A stretch of 48,478 nucleotides of DNA, taken from the NCBI GenBank assembly GCA_019120235.1, contig DWVN01000145.1:1-48478 (forward strand), written 5' to 3'. The stretch comes from Dwaynesavagella gallinarum (GTDB lineage: Bacteria; Bacillota; Clostridia; Clostridiales; Clostridiaceae). Position numbers and translations under genes: made by a program. This document shows positions 26,456 through 35,939 of this stretch, piece by piece (within the stretch, counting starts at the first letter, position 1; each line of letters opens with the position of its first letter). The notes under the pieces were generated by a model that did no database searches, was not told the DNA's origin, and saw only the letters and a list, made by a program, of their open reading frames with translations.

Positions 26456-28054
26456 CTACATAAAAATAAATGCACCAGGTCCTAAAGGTAATTTTAAAAC
26501 CATCCAAACAATCAATAACAATACCCATGAAATTAAGAAAACTATTGAATATGGAAGCATTAAAGAAATAAGAGTTCCAATTCCACTCTTTGGATCATAT
26601 TTCTTAACAAGCATTGCTATTATAGGAAAATATGGTAAAAGTGGAGTTATTATATTACTTGTAGAATCACCTATTCTATAAGCTATTTGTGTAAATTCTG
26701 GTGTAAATCCTAATCTCATAAATAATGGAACAAATATTGGTGCCATTATAGCCCATTTTGCTGATGCACTTCCTATAAATAAGTTTATAAAAGCAACTAT
26801 TATTATGAATGCAAGTATTAGAGGAATTCCAACAAAACCAATATTTTCTAAGAAATCCGCACCTTTTACTGCAATTATTGTAGCTATTTTACTTTGCTCA
26901 AATAGTTTTATAAATTGAGAAGCAAAGAATGCTAAAACTAAATATCCTCCCATTGTAGACATAGACTTTGTCATAGATTTTACTACATCTGAATCATTTT
27001 TAATTTTTCCTGACCCAATTCCAAAAGCCACACCTGGCACAAAAAAACCAAGTGAAAGAATAACAACTATACCATCTATAAATGGAGATTTAACAATAAT
27101 TGAATCTGTTTCTGGATTTCTAAGCATTCCTCCAGGAAGAAGTCCAATTATAATTATTAGAACATAAATAAATAAAGAAATTCCAGCCCATAAAAGTCCT
27201 TTTTTCTCTTCTTTTGTAAATTTAAAAGCACTTTCATCTTCAATTTCAACTTGATCTACTAAATTATCACCATTTTTTCTATTTAATCTTGGTAATATTA
27301 TACATTCAGTTACAAGAGTACCAACTATAGTTATTAAAAATGTAGAAACAACCATAAAATAGTAGTTACTTGTTGGATTAACAACATATGTTGGATCAAT
27401 AATATTTGCAGCTGATTGACTAAGACCACTTAATAAAGGATCTATTGTTCCTATAAGTAAGTTTGCTGAAAATCCTCCAGAAACTCCAGCAAAAGCTGCA
27501 GCAATACCGGCTATTGGATTCATTCCAAAACTCTTAAATATTATAGCACCCAGTGGTACTAAAACAACATATCCGGCATCAGAAGCTATATTTGATAAAA
27601 CTCCTAAAAGCACAACAACAACAGTTATAAGTCTTTTTGGAGTACTTAAAATAAGCTTCTTTATTAAAGCATCTATTAACCCTGTTCCTTCAGCAACTCC
27701 AACACCAAGCATTGAAACTAAAACAACACCAAGTGGGGCAAAGCTCGTGAAGTTACTAACAATATTTTTCAAAAATTCTGCCATGGAACTTTTAGTTAAT
27801 AAATTAACAGCATCTACTTTAACAACTTCAGAAACTCCATCTTTTACGGTTTCATACTCTGCGCTGACACCAGCGTTACCTAAAATAAAAGATGCAATTA
27901 TGGTTAATATACTTAATAAAACAAACAATGTTACAGGATCAGGTAACTTATTACCAATCTTTTCAATAAAATTGAGACTTTTATTAAGTATACCAACTTT
28001 TTTGACTGCATTTGTACTTCTTAATCTTTTACTTCTTTTTTCAGCCAAAACCAT
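26456..28054 (-). CDS. AbgT-family transporter (p-aminobenzoyl-glutamate type)
   Basis: This 532-residue inner-membrane protein of the AbgT family has members that carry p-aminobenzoyl-glutamate into cells or export sulfonamides (MtrF, YdaH). The family's N-terminal pattern FIEKIGNKLPDPVTLFVLL is followed by about 11-13 hydrophobic helices. Re-entrant-type signatures GVSGGFSANLLIGTIDPLL and IGSASAKWAIMAPIFVPL are present, then GDSTSNIITPLLPYFP. The ATG lies only four bases from AGGAG; a TTG two codons later is possible. No peptidase of the AbgA/AbgB type is adjacent, so the substrate is uncertain. A terminator follows. Confidence 0.92.
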   Translation of the reverse strand: MVLAEKRSKRLRSTNAVKKVGILNKSLNFIEKIGNKLPDPVTLFVLLSILTIIASFILGNAGVSAEYETVKDGVSEVVKVDAVNLLTKSSMAEFLKNIVSNFTSFAPLGVVLVSMLGVGVAEGTGLIDALIKKLILSTPKRLITVVVVLLGVLSNIASDAGYVVLVPLGAIIFKSFGMNPIAGIAAAFAGVSGGFSANLLIGTIDPLLSGLSQSAANIIDPTYVVNPTSNYYFMVVSTFLITIVGTLVTECIILPRLNRKNGDNLVDQVEIEDESAFKFTKEEKKGLLWAGISLFIYVLIIIIGLLPGGMLRNPETDSIIVKSPFIDGIVVILSLGFFVPGVAFGIGSGKIKNDSDVVKSMTKSMSTMGGYLVLAFFASQFIKLFEQSKIATIIAVKGADFLENIGFVGIPLILAFIIIVAFINLFIGSASAKWAIMAPIFVPLFMRLGFTPEFTQIAYRIGDSTSNIITPLLPYFPIIAMLVKKYDPKSGIGTLISLMLPYSIVFLISWVLLLIVWMVLKLPLGPGAFIFM

Positions 28055-28197
28055 TAACTCCTTTCATTTTCAAAATATTTAAAATATAATTATTATATTA
28101 TTTTAATATTTAAATAACAATTATGCAACATTATTGTATATATTTCAATAAAAAAAACATTTTTTTATCATAATTATAAATTGGAGATGAATTTAAA

Positions 28198-29025
28198 ATG
28201 AAAAATATTAAATTATGTGTTTTTGATCTTGATGGGACACTGTTAAATTCAAATAAAAAGATAACACAAGAAACTTTATTAGCTGTTAAAAATTTATCTA
28301 ATTATAATATTAAATATACAATTGCAACAGGAAGAATTGATATTTTAGCAAGAAAATACCAACGTGAAATATGTTCAGATTTACCAATAATTTCATGTAA
28401 TGGATCAATTATAAGAGATCTTTCAAATAAAATTTACTACATGAAAACTCTAGATTTTGAAACTGTAAAAAATATTTTTAATTATTTTAAATCATTAGAA
28501 TTAAATTTCTTATTTTACACAGAAAACTCAATTTTAGTTACAAAAAACAATCCTCGTATTGAGTTTTTGAAAAATTATAACAAAACAGCAAATAAAAATG
28601 ATCAATTTAATTTTGAAATTATGGACGATGACATAAATAAATATTCAAATTTAAAATTTCTAAAATCTCTAGCCCACATAGAAAATCGACCTAAACTTTT
28701 AGAAATTCAATCTATCTTAAATAAAGATTTTAAAAATTTATCAATCGTATCTTCTGATTATGAATTATTAGATTTAATGCCTTCAGGTATAAATAAAGGA
28801 ACTGCTCTTTCTATTCTTTGTGACATTTTAAATATAGAAAGTGAGAATGTTTGCGTTTTTGGAGATAATTTTAATGACATAGAAATGATAAATTTTGCTG
28901 GAACCTCTATAGTCCCTGAAAATGGAGAAAATGATGTGAAAAAACTTGCAACACATATTACAAAAACAAACGACGAAGAAGGGATTTCATATGCAATAAA
29001 TAACATAATATTAAAAAATGTGTAG
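28198..29025 (+). CDS. HAD-superfamily (Cof-type) phosphatase
   Basis: This 275-residue cytoplasmic hydrolase is of the Cof/YidA group, which dephosphorylates sugar phosphates and small phosphorylated metabolites. The nucleophile motif FDLDGTLLNS (residues 9-18) has Asp10 and Asp12. ATGR follows near 40, then a large alpha/beta cap, the conserved Lys in INKGTAL, and the metal-binding GDNFNDIEMI. The length is typical (260-280). GGAG lies before the ATG. It is a single gene with a terminator shared with the converging glmM. The substrate cannot be deduced. Confidence 0.9.
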   Translation: MKNIKLCVFDLDGTLLNSNKKITQETLLAVKNLSNYNIKYTIATGRIDILARKYQREICSDLPIISCNGSIIRDLSNKIYYMKTLDFETVKNIFNYFKSLELNFLFYTENSILVTKNNPRIEFLKNYNKTANKNDQFNFEIMDDDINKYSNLKFLKSLAHIENRPKLLEIQSILNKDFKNLSIVSSDYELLDLMPSGINKGTALSILCDILNIESENVCVFGDNFNDIEMINFAGTSIVPENGENDVKKLATHITKTNDEEGISYAINNIILKNV

Positions 29026-29046
29026 AAATTTAATTCTACACATTTT
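29016..29046. terminator. Bidirectional terminator between HAD gene and glmM
   Basis: AAATGTGTAGAA pairs with TTCTACACATTT around a short loop; A and T runs flank it on both sides. Confidence 0.85.
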
Positions 29047-30387
29047 CTATAATTTATTTTTAATAGCATTTGATATTTCATTTGCAATATTTTCAATAAT
29101 ATTTTTATCTTTACCTTCTACCATAATTCTAATTAAATCTTCTGTACCAGATTCTCTAACTAAAATCCTTCCATTATCTAAAAGCTCATTTTCACATTTT
29201 TCAATTAACTCAACTATTTCTTTATCTTCTTTATAAATGTTTTTCTTACCCTCACTAACATTTACATTTAACAAAACTTGTGGAAACTCTTCTATACATG
29301 ATGCTAAATCCTTTAAAGTTTTCCCTTTTTCTTTTACAATTTTACTAAGTATAAGAGAAGTTAAAATTCCATCTCCTGTTTTATTATCAAGTAAAATTAT
29401 ATGTCCTGATTGTTCTCCTCCTACAACATAATTATTTTCATTCATATTCTGAAAAACATACTTATCTCCAACACAAACTTCAGAAATGTCTATACCATAT
29501 TTATTTAATGATTTGTGCAATCCAATATTACTCATAACTGTTGCTACAACTGTATTTTTATTTAAAATACCCTTTTCTTTAAAATAAATTGATATTATTC
29601 CCATTATAAAATCACCATTTATAATGTTTCCCTCGTGATCAACAGCTAAACATCTATCAGCATCCCCATCATATGCAAAACCAAAATCACAATTATTTTC
29701 TACAACAAAATTACAAATTTCCTTCATACTTGTAGAGCCACAATTATTATTTATATTAGTTCCATTTGGGTTATTATTTATAATTAATACCTCTGCTCCT
29801 GTATCTTTAAATACCTTTTCAGCAATCATATATGCTGCTCCATTTGCACAATCTATAGCTATTTTTAAACCATTAAGACTTGTATCTAAAGAATTTAATA
29901 AAAATTTCCTATAATCATCTATCATATGTTCTGAATATTCAATTTTCCCAATTTGTGAATTTTTACTCTCAAATCCATTTATATTTTCAAAGTATAAATC
30001 TTCTATTTTTTCTTCTAACTCATCACTTAATTTTACTCCATTATGATCAAAAAACTTTATTCCATTATATTCATAAGGATTATGCGAAGCTGAAATCATA
30101 ACTCCACCTATTAAGTTATACTTAGTTATTAAATATCCTATGGCAGGTGTTGGTATATAAGATACTTTTATAACATCAATACCACATGATGCAATACCCG
30201 AGCATATACTATTTTCAAGCATAGGACTTGAAATTCTTGTATCCATACCAACTATAATTTTTTTGTTATTTGTTGAATTATTAGATAGAATATGCGCTCC
30301 ACATTTTCCTATTAAATACGCAAATTCACCTGTTAATTTTACATTTGCAATTCCTCTAATACCATCTGTTCCAAATAACTTTCCCAT
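29047..30387 (-). CDS. glmM: Phosphoglucosamine mutase
   Basis: This 446-residue enzyme turns glucosamine-6-phosphate into glucosamine-1-phosphate for peptidoglycan precursors. It starts GKLFGTDGIRGIAN. The phosphoserine loop is SASHNPYEYNGIKFF (Ser near 99), the metal site is DGDADR near 240, the sugar-binding loop is GGEQSGH and the C-terminal phosphate-binding site is RESGTEDLIRIM. The length is normal. GGAGT lies seven bases before the ATG. In Firmicutes glmM usually follows cdaA-cdaR directly and GlmM binds CdaA; here four oxidoreductase genes stand between. It lies 13 bases behind the oxidoreductase gamma gene, so it is probably the last gene of that transcript. Confidence 0.97.
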   Translation of the reverse strand: MGKLFGTDGIRGIANVKLTGEFAYLIGKCGAHILSNNSTNNKKIIVGMDTRISSPMLENSICSGIASCGIDVIKVSYIPTPAIGYLITKYNLIGGVMISASHNPYEYNGIKFFDHNGVKLSDELEEKIEDLYFENINGFESKNSQIGKIEYSEHMIDDYRKFLLNSLDTSLNGLKIAIDCANGAAYMIAEKVFKDTGAEVLIINNNPNGTNINNNCGSTSMKEICNFVVENNCDFGFAYDGDADRCLAVDHEGNIINGDFIMGIISIYFKEKGILNKNTVVATVMSNIGLHKSLNKYGIDISEVCVGDKYVFQNMNENNYVVGGEQSGHIILLDNKTGDGILTSLILSKIVKEKGKTLKDLASCIEEFPQVLLNVNVSEGKKNIYKEDKEIVELIEKCENELLDNGRILVRESGTEDLIRIMVEGKDKNIIENIANEISNAIKNKL

Positions 30388-30400
30388 TATTTATACTCCT

Positions 30401-30928
30401 TTATAAAAAATCATATCCAGCTTCAAAAGCTTTTTCATTATCATCAAAATTAAATTTTTTATTCAAATGTCTCTTAAGAGAATTAATAACAGAACCTCTA
30501 GAAATAACTTTTATTATTTTAGTTAATGAACCAAGCATTACAATATTTCCAAAAACTTTTTCAGAAATACCTTTAGCAATACTTTGAATTGGTACATCAA
30601 AATATTTAACATCTTTTCTCAAATGATTATTTCTAACTATATCTGAATTAACAAATATAAAACCATTACTCAAAACTCTACTTTCATATTTAAGTAGTGA
30701 TGGATAATTCATAGCAACCATATATTTAGGTCTAGAAACAATTGGAGAAGAAATTTTCTTATTACTTATTACAACAGAACAACTAGCAGTTCCTCCTCTC
30801 ATTTCTGGTCCATAAGATGGAAACCATGTAACATTTAATCCACTTTCAATTGCAGCATAAGATAAAATTTTTGAAATAAATAAGATTCCTTGTCCACCAA
30901 ATCCTGAAAACAATACATCTAAATTCAA
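30401..30928 (-). CDS. korC: 2-oxoacid:ferredoxin oxidoreductase, gamma subunit
   Basis: This 175-residue gamma subunit belongs to the four-part enzyme that oxidatively decarboxylates a 2-oxoacid to the acyl-CoA with ferredoxin as acceptor. The typical beginning DVLFSGFGGQGILF and the SYGPEMRGGTASCSVVIS motif are visible. A TTG at 30946 is in frame, but GGAGG lies inside the next two codons, so the TTG at 30928, nine bases after it, is the start. It lies just past the beta subunit gene, whose end carries part of the ribosome binding region. The substrate (2-oxoglutarate or branched-chain oxoacid) is undecided; the symbol follows the korDABC order. Confidence 0.88.
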   Translation of the reverse strand: MNLDVLFSGFGGQGILFISKILSYAAIESGLNVTWFPSYGPEMRGGTASCSVVISNKKISSPIVSRPKYMVAMNYPSLLKYESRVLSNGFIFVNSDIVRNNHLRKDVKYFDVPIQSIAKGISEKVFGNIVMLGSLTKIIKVISRGSVINSLKRHLNKKFNFDDNEKAFEAGYDFL

Positions 30929-30948
30929 ACTAGTATACCTCCACAAAC

Positions 30949-31680
30949 TTAATCCTTAAATACCTTTAATTCAAACTCCTTAACCATATTTTCCTCAACC
31001 CATTTTAAAGAATCATAAATATTTTTTCTCCAATTTGTTGGACATATAGAAAGAATTTCAACAAAAGAAAAACCTTCACCATTTTTTACATATTCAAATG
31101 CTTTCTTTATTGCTTTTTTCGCTTTCATAACTTCACGAACATTGTGAGTTGAAACCCTTTCTAAATATCTAATTCCTTCAATAGTTTCTAATAATTCACA
31201 AACTTTCACAGGAGGACCATGAGAATCAACTTCTCTTCCATAAGGAGTTGTTTCAGTTATCTGTCCCTTCAAAGTAGTAGGCGCCATTTGCCCACCAGTC
31301 ATTCCATAAGTACAATTATTTATAAAAATTACTACTATATTTTCCCCTCTCAGTGCTGCATGTATAATTTCTGACATACCTATAGCTGCTAAATCCCCAT
31401 CTCCTTGATAAGTAAATACAACCCTATCTTTTAAAAGTCTTGACACTGCAGTAGCAACGGCTGGAGCTCTTCCATGAGAAGCACTTATAAAATCACAATT
31501 TAAATAATCATACATAAGAACTGAACATCCAACAGAAGCAATTCCAATAGATTTATTTAGTATATTTAACTCCTCTAAAACCTCACCTATTATATTATTT
31601 ATTATTCCATGAGTACATCCTGGACAATAGTGATTCTTAACATCAATAATAGCTTCAGATGGTTTAAATTTTATATTCAT
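30949..31680 (-). CDS. korB: 2-oxoacid:ferredoxin oxidoreductase, beta subunit (TPP-binding)
   Basis: This 243-residue thiamine-diphosphate-binding subunit has CPGCTHG near the N-terminus, ASHGRAPAVATAVSR, and the TPP/Mg motif YQGDGDLAAIGMSEIIHA followed by NNCTYGMTGGQ. Together these are characteristic of the beta chain of KorB/VorB-type enzymes. The length fits (about 240-250). GGAG lies six bases before the ATG, and the gene overlaps the end of the alpha gene by 17 bases, implying translational coupling. With the alpha, gamma and ferredoxin-like subunits it forms a complete enzyme, cytoplasmic and oxygen-sensitive. Confidence 0.93.
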   Translation of the reverse strand: MNIKFKPSEAIIDVKNHYCPGCTHGIINNIIGEVLEELNILNKSIGIASVGCSVLMYDYLNCDFISASHGRAPAVATAVSRLLKDRVVFTYQGDGDLAAIGMSEIIHAALRGENIVVIFINNCTYGMTGGQMAPTTLKGQITETTPYGREVDSHGPPVKVCELLETIEGIRYLERVSTHNVREVMKAKKAIKKAFEYVKNGEGFSFVEILSICPTNWRKNIYDSLKWVEENMVKEFELKVFKD

Positions 31681-32764
31681 GCTTATCTCCTTTAATAATT
31701 TTTCTAATATCTTCTACTATAGTTTCACAGTCAATAACGTTTCCATACACCTCTGCACAAGAATACACTTTATTTTCACTAGAACAACCTAAAATTACAT
31801 CTTCAACCATTTGTCCAAAATTCATTTCTACACATAAAAACCCATATTTTGTATTATGAGTATATTTTTTTATTTCATCATAAGGAAATGGCCAAATAGT
31901 TATAGGTCTCAATATACCTACACATATATTTTCATCCTTAAGAATATCCCTTACTTTTTCACATATTCTAGATATTATTCCAAAACATACTAATATAATA
32001 TCAACTTCTTGTTCTAATCCTAATACTTCGCAACTAACTTCATTGATTTTCATTAAATTATACTTTTCATTTAATTTTTTCATATGATTTTTAACTTCTT
32101 CATTATCTAAATACAATGAACGTATAACATTTCTATATTCTCTATCTACTACACCATTTGCACTCCAAGGCTTTAATTTTCTTATATCTTCAAAAGAATC
32201 GTAAATAGTATCACTTTTTTCATCTACCTCTATAGACTCCATCATCTGCCCTAAAGTTCCATCTAAAAAAATAACCACAGGATTCCTGTACTTGTCTGCC
32301 AATTCAAATGCTTTAATTGTTAAATCATAAATTTCTTGTACACTATTTGGAGCTAAAACTATTACTTTAAATCCTCCATGACCAAGTGCTCTAGTTACAA
32401 CAAAATAATCCTGTTGAGATGGTTGAATACCTCCAAGACCAGGACCTAATCTGCAAACATTAACTATAACACATGGTAACTCTGCACCTGCCATATATGA
32501 AATTCCTTCAGCTTTTAAGCTCATTCCCGGACTTGAAGTAGAAGTCATAGTACGAAATCCTGCACTGGCTGCTCCATAAACCATATTAATAGCAGAAATT
32601 TCACTCTCTGCTTGAATAATTAGTCTTCCACATTCCGGCATCCTCTTTGACAAATGTGCAACTATCTCTGTTTGCGGAGTTATAGGATACCCAAAAAAAG
32701 CATGACACCCTGCTTTAATAGCCGCTTCTCCTAAAGCTTCACATCCTTTAATTAATATCTTCAA
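31664..32764 (-). CDS. korA: 2-oxoacid:ferredoxin oxidoreductase, alpha subunit
   Basis: This 366-residue alpha subunit (pyrimidine-binding and transketolase C-terminal-like domains) has GCEALGEAAIKAGCHAFFGY with the following PITPQTEI, then QAESEISAINMVYGAASAG, TSSPGMSLKAEGISYMAGAELP and RLGPGLGGIQPSQQDYF. These are typical of KorA and VorB alpha chains; sequence alone does not decide between 2-oxoglutarate and 2-oxoisovalerate. The start is TTG with AAAGGAG nine bases upstream. The ferredoxin-like gene precedes it by 4 bases and the beta gene overlaps its end. Confidence 0.92.
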   Translation of the reverse strand: MKILIKGCEALGEAAIKAGCHAFFGYPITPQTEIVAHLSKRMPECGRLIIQAESEISAINMVYGAASAGFRTMTSTSSPGMSLKAEGISYMAGAELPCVIVNVCRLGPGLGGIQPSQQDYFVVTRALGHGGFKVIVLAPNSVQEIYDLTIKAFELADKYRNPVVIFLDGTLGQMMESIEVDEKSDTIYDSFEDIRKLKPWSANGVVDREYRNVIRSLYLDNEEVKNHMKKLNEKYNLMKINEVSCEVLGLEQEVDIILVCFGIISRICEKVRDILKDENICVGILRPITIWPFPYDEIKKYTHNTKYGFLCVEMNFGQMVEDVILGCSSENKVYSCAEVYGNVIDCETIVEDIRKIIKGDKHEYKI

Positions 32765-32768
32765 TTAT

Positions 32769-33014
32769 CTATTCTCCTTTATTTTCAACTATAGTTATAA
32801 CAGAATCTGGACACATTCTAAAACAAAACCCACATCCTATACAATCTTTTTCCTTATGATGTACTATTTGAGCAACATAATGCCCTGAATCATTTAATTT
32901 ACTAGACATAGAAATTATTTTTTTCGGACAAACCGTCTCACATAGTGTACATCCCTTACATCGTTCTTCCCTAAATATAACCTTATATATAAATATCACT
33001 TCTTCCTTAAACAT
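32769..33014 (-). CDS. korD: Ferredoxin-like subunit of 2-oxoacid oxidoreductase (two 4Fe-4S)
   Basis: This protein of up to 81 residues has two complete [4Fe-4S] ligand sets: CKGCTLCETVCP (19-30) and CIGCGFCFRMCP (57-68). It would pass electrons from the oxidoreductase to soluble ferredoxin. It stands first in the korDABC-like block, four bases before the alpha gene. The ATG at 33014 has no clear ribosome binding site. AAGGA lies inside the frame just before an in-frame GTG (codon 6), which may be the real start and would remove five residues without touching the clusters. Confidence 0.88.
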   Translation of the reverse strand: MFKEEVIFIYKVIFREERCKGCTLCETVCPKKIISMSSKLNDSGHYVAQIVHHKEKDCIGCGFCFRMCPDSVITIVENKGE

Positions 33015-33033
33015 TTAATTAAATTTATAATTA

Positions 33034-33996
33034 TCATTCTTCAACTTTACTAACTTTAACTTTTACTGTAACAGATTTCCTGTTATCTACAGTCTCTATA
33101 CCATTTGAAATTTTTAATGGGACTTCTAATATAGAATTTTCCTCTATCTTAGATAAATCAACACTTTCAGAAGAAATTTTATAAATATTTGATATTACAT
33201 CCTCAGCTCCAATTATTTTTATTTCCTTAGGTATAATGTCAATACTTTCAAGCTTTAATCCTTCTTGCAAATTATTTACAAAAGGAACATCCACCTCTAC
33301 ATCTTTCATAGCTCTAACCATAATATACATCTCAACAACGTCAGGATAAACATCTAAAAATTCATTTATTTCTTTTCCATCTTTATCTAAAAATTTAACT
33401 TTTAAACTCTGATAAGTATCCTGTTTTAAATCTTCAAACTTAGCATTAACAACAGCTTTATCAACTTCATTTACAAATTTTGATGCTCCCGAAACTATAA
33501 CATATTCAGGAGTGATTATAGGTTCAAAAGAATAAAACCCCTCAGTATTATGTTTTTCAATAACCTTGTCAACAGATACTCTTTTTTCTACAAACTCATC
33601 TATTAAAATTTTAATATCTAAATCATTAGGTTTTGTTATTGAAATATTAGAAGGTATACTTCGTATATAGCTTCTTACTACATTTTCTCCCTTCTCAATC
33701 TCATACAAGCTTAAATCTAAAAATATTTCAAAATTTTCTGCCTTCAAATTATATATATCTGATGCATTCCCCTCAACAGTTAAATTAACTGTAAACTTTT
33801 GATCAGGTAATACAATTAATCCATTTTTTTTCAAACTTAAACTATTTATAATATTTACAGGTATATTATAAATCTTAGTTGTAATCATAGGATCTAAAGT
33901 TATAAATATATAAATCCAAAGCATAAACGATACTATTAAACACAATATCTTTACATTTATGAATTGTGCTTTATTCTTATTTTTTTTCTTATCCAA
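33034..33996 (-). CDS. cdaR: CdaA regulatory protein CdaR (YbbR-domain)
   Basis: This 320-residue membrane-anchored extracytoplasmic protein begins with a positively charged stretch and one membrane helix (VKILCLIVSFMLWIYIFI, about 15-32), followed by several YbbR repeats outside the membrane (for example YNIPVNI near 40 and VDVPFVNN near 240). In Firmicutes CdaR binds and modulates the diadenylate cyclase CdaA. The start is TTG within the end of cdaA (40-base overlap) with AGGG upstream, so the two are translationally coupled. The ferredoxin-like gene follows after 19 bases. Confidence 0.9.
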   Translation of the reverse strand: MDKKKNKNKAQFINVKILCLIVSFMLWIYIFITLDPMITTKIYNIPVNIINSLSLKKNGLIVLPDQKFTVNLTVEGNASDIYNLKAENFEIFLDLSLYEIEKGENVVRSYIRSIPSNISITKPNDLDIKILIDEFVEKRVSVDKVIEKHNTEGFYSFEPIITPEYVIVSGASKFVNEVDKAVVNAKFEDLKQDTYQSLKVKFLDKDGKEINEFLDVYPDVVEMYIMVRAMKDVEVDVPFVNNLQEGLKLESIDIIPKEIKIIGAEDVISNIYKISSESVDLSKIEENSILEVPLKISNGIETVDNRKSVTVKVKVSKVEE

Positions 33997-34814
33997 CCTT
34001 TTACCCTGCCTTTAAAAGATGCTGATTTTAAATTATTATATACAAACATCCTACTAAGTAAGGAATTTAATTTTTCAAAATCATAGTTTCTCGTCATTTT
34101 ACCATTTACAACTAGAGATATTATTCCACTCTCTTCAGAAACAACAATAACCGCAGCATCACTAATCTCTGATATTCCAAGAGCTGCCCTATGTCTTGTT
34201 CCTAAACTTTTATCAATATTTTGATAACTAAGAGGAAGAAAACATCCTGCAGCTTCTATTAAACCCTCTCTTATAATAATAGCCCCATCATGTAAAGGAC
34301 TGTTAGGAAAAAATATTGTTTCTATAACCTCAGAACTAATTTTAGAATTTAATTTAGTACCACTTTCAACAATATCTGCTAGTTTTGTATTTCTCTCTAT
34401 CACAATTAACGCTCCAACATTTTTGCTAGACATATTTGCAATTCCTTTGCAAATCTCAACAATAAAATCATTTTTAACGTAACTATTATAATATTTATTA
34501 TGTATATCTGAAAAAGCACTTCTACCTAAATGTTCAAGTGCTTTACGTATTTCTGGTTGAAACAAAATAACAATAGTTAAAACACCTATAGTTAAAGTAT
34601 TTTTTAAAATAGTATAAACCATAGTTAAATTTAAAAGGTAACTAATAGGTATTAAAACTAATATAAATAAAATCCCTCTTAATAATTGTTCAGCTCTAGT
34701 TTCTTTTATAAGCATATAAGCCTTATATAAAGCATACGCAACTATCGATATATCTAGTAAATCAAATACATTTATATTTTTAATTGTATTTAAAACAATA
34801 TTTAAAAACTCCAA
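33957..34814 (-). CDS. cdaA: Diadenylate cyclase CdaA
   Basis: This 285-residue membrane enzyme condenses two ATP into cyclic di-AMP, which controls potassium and osmolyte uptake and cell-wall balance. Three hydrophobic helices occupy the N-terminal 90 residues. The DAC domain follows, with both catalytic motifs: HDGA (near 176) and GTRHRAA (near 207). The length is typical (270-285). TTG start with AGAGGT at good distance. It heads the group cdaA-cdaR, then the oxidoreductase genes, then glmM, and is divergent from the exported-protein genes on the plus strand. Confidence 0.95.
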   Translation of the reverse strand: MEFLNIVLNTIKNINVFDLLDISIVAYALYKAYMLIKETRAEQLLRGILFILVLIPISYLLNLTMVYTILKNTLTIGVLTIVILFQPEIRKALEHLGRSAFSDIHNKYYNSYVKNDFIVEICKGIANMSSKNVGALIVIERNTKLADIVESGTKLNSKISSEVIETIFFPNSPLHDGAIIIREGLIEAAGCFLPLSYQNIDKSLGTRHRAALGISEISDAAVIVVSEESGIISLVVNGKMTRNYDFEKLNSLLSRMFVYNNLKSASFKGRVKGWIRKKIRIKHNS

Positions 34815-34905
34815 TTATCTACCTCTTTTTTTTCTTTTTTAAAGAATTTATTAACTAACTCAATAATATAATAAACTAAATGATTTTTAAAGGGGCGAAA
34901 ATATT

Positions 34906-35868
34906 TTGCATATTAAAAAAAATTTATTTAAAATAATATCAATATTTTTATTTATTATTTTCTTCAGTATTTGCTGTTTTATAACATATTTAATTATAAA
35001 TAAAGAACATAATCCAAACTATAAATTAGATTCATATATTTCACACCTAAATAACATATATAAAATCTTAGATGACGATTTATATTCTAAAGAAAATATA
35101 TCAAAATCTTTAGAAAACATATACATATTACAAGAATCTAAAAAAAATATTAACACTTCTCTGAAAGTTCATGAAACTAAAACCTTCAATCACTTAATAA
35201 ATTCATCAGAGCTATACATAAAACAAATATCAAATCTACAATCAGACACTGAAAATATAAATGAAAACATCGTTGCTCTTAAAAACCATTTTGATCAAAT
35301 AATCCTAAGTTTAAAATCCCTACCAGCTAATTCAAATATTTTAACAGAAACCATAAATACAATTTCAAATGTTCAAGATGCTTATGAAAATAATTTTTAC
35401 TCAGAAAAAATAAACTCCATATCAACCTTAAGCTTAAATAAATTTATAAGTGAAGTAAACTCCATTATGTATGAATTTCTTCCTTTAATAGAAAACATTG
35501 ATGAAAAATTAAAAAAAGCTAGAGATAACAAATATGACTATCAATTAATTTTAAATACATTAGAAAAAAATTTAAACGTTTTAAAAAATTTAAAATCTAA
35601 ACTTTCAAAACTTCCAATACCTCAAGAAGGTTTATCTATATATCATGAAATTGAAGAAATTTTAGATCTTTATGATGAATACAATACAAAATTAAAATAT
35701 TCTATTAAAAATGAACATTTATCAGAAGCAAATGAATTAACAGATGAAAATCTGCAAAAAATGTATGAGCAAACAGAATTTGTTTATTCAAAAATTTTAA
35801 ATAAATACAATACTTTAAAACATAAAATAGATTCTAAAGTAAGTATTTCAAATTCTTTGTACAACTAA
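34906..35868 (+). CDS. Unrecognised membrane-anchored, helical exported protein
   Basis: This 320-residue protein has no family that I recognise. A short basic N-terminus and one strong hydrophobic segment (about 9-32, IISIFLFIIFFSICCFITYLII) suggest an uncleaved signal anchor with the rest outside. The outer part is rich in Asn, Lys, Glu and Leu with heptad-like spacing, predicting long helices or coiled coils. Only the membrane segment holds Cys. The start is TTG, with AAAGGGG about 10 bases upstream. It is divergent from cdaA and stands 71 bases before a second exported protein gene. The two may work at the cell surface together. Confidence 0.7.
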   Translation: MHIKKNLFKIISIFLFIIFFSICCFITYLIINKEHNPNYKLDSYISHLNNIYKILDDDLYSKENISKSLENIYILQESKKNINTSLKVHETKTFNHLINSSELYIKQISNLQSDTENINENIVALKNHFDQIILSLKSLPANSNILTETINTISNVQDAYENNFYSEKINSISTLSLNKFISEVNSIMYEFLPLIENIDEKLKKARDNKYDYQLILNTLEKNLNVLKNLKSKLSKLPIPQEGLSIYHEIEEILDLYDEYNTKLKYSIKNEHLSEANELTDENLQKMYEQTEFVYSKILNKYNTLKHKIDSKVSISNSLYN

Positions 35869-35939
35869 ACTAATATTTTTTAAATAACTGCACAAACTAA
35901 AGAGTAACTAATTATACCTTTAAATTTACGGAGGTATTT

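Noticed and set aside
28758..29096. Minus-strand open frame of 112 codons over the HAD gene end and terminator
   Set aside because: It runs through the shared terminator and overlaps the glmM 3' end in another frame, with no family similarity.
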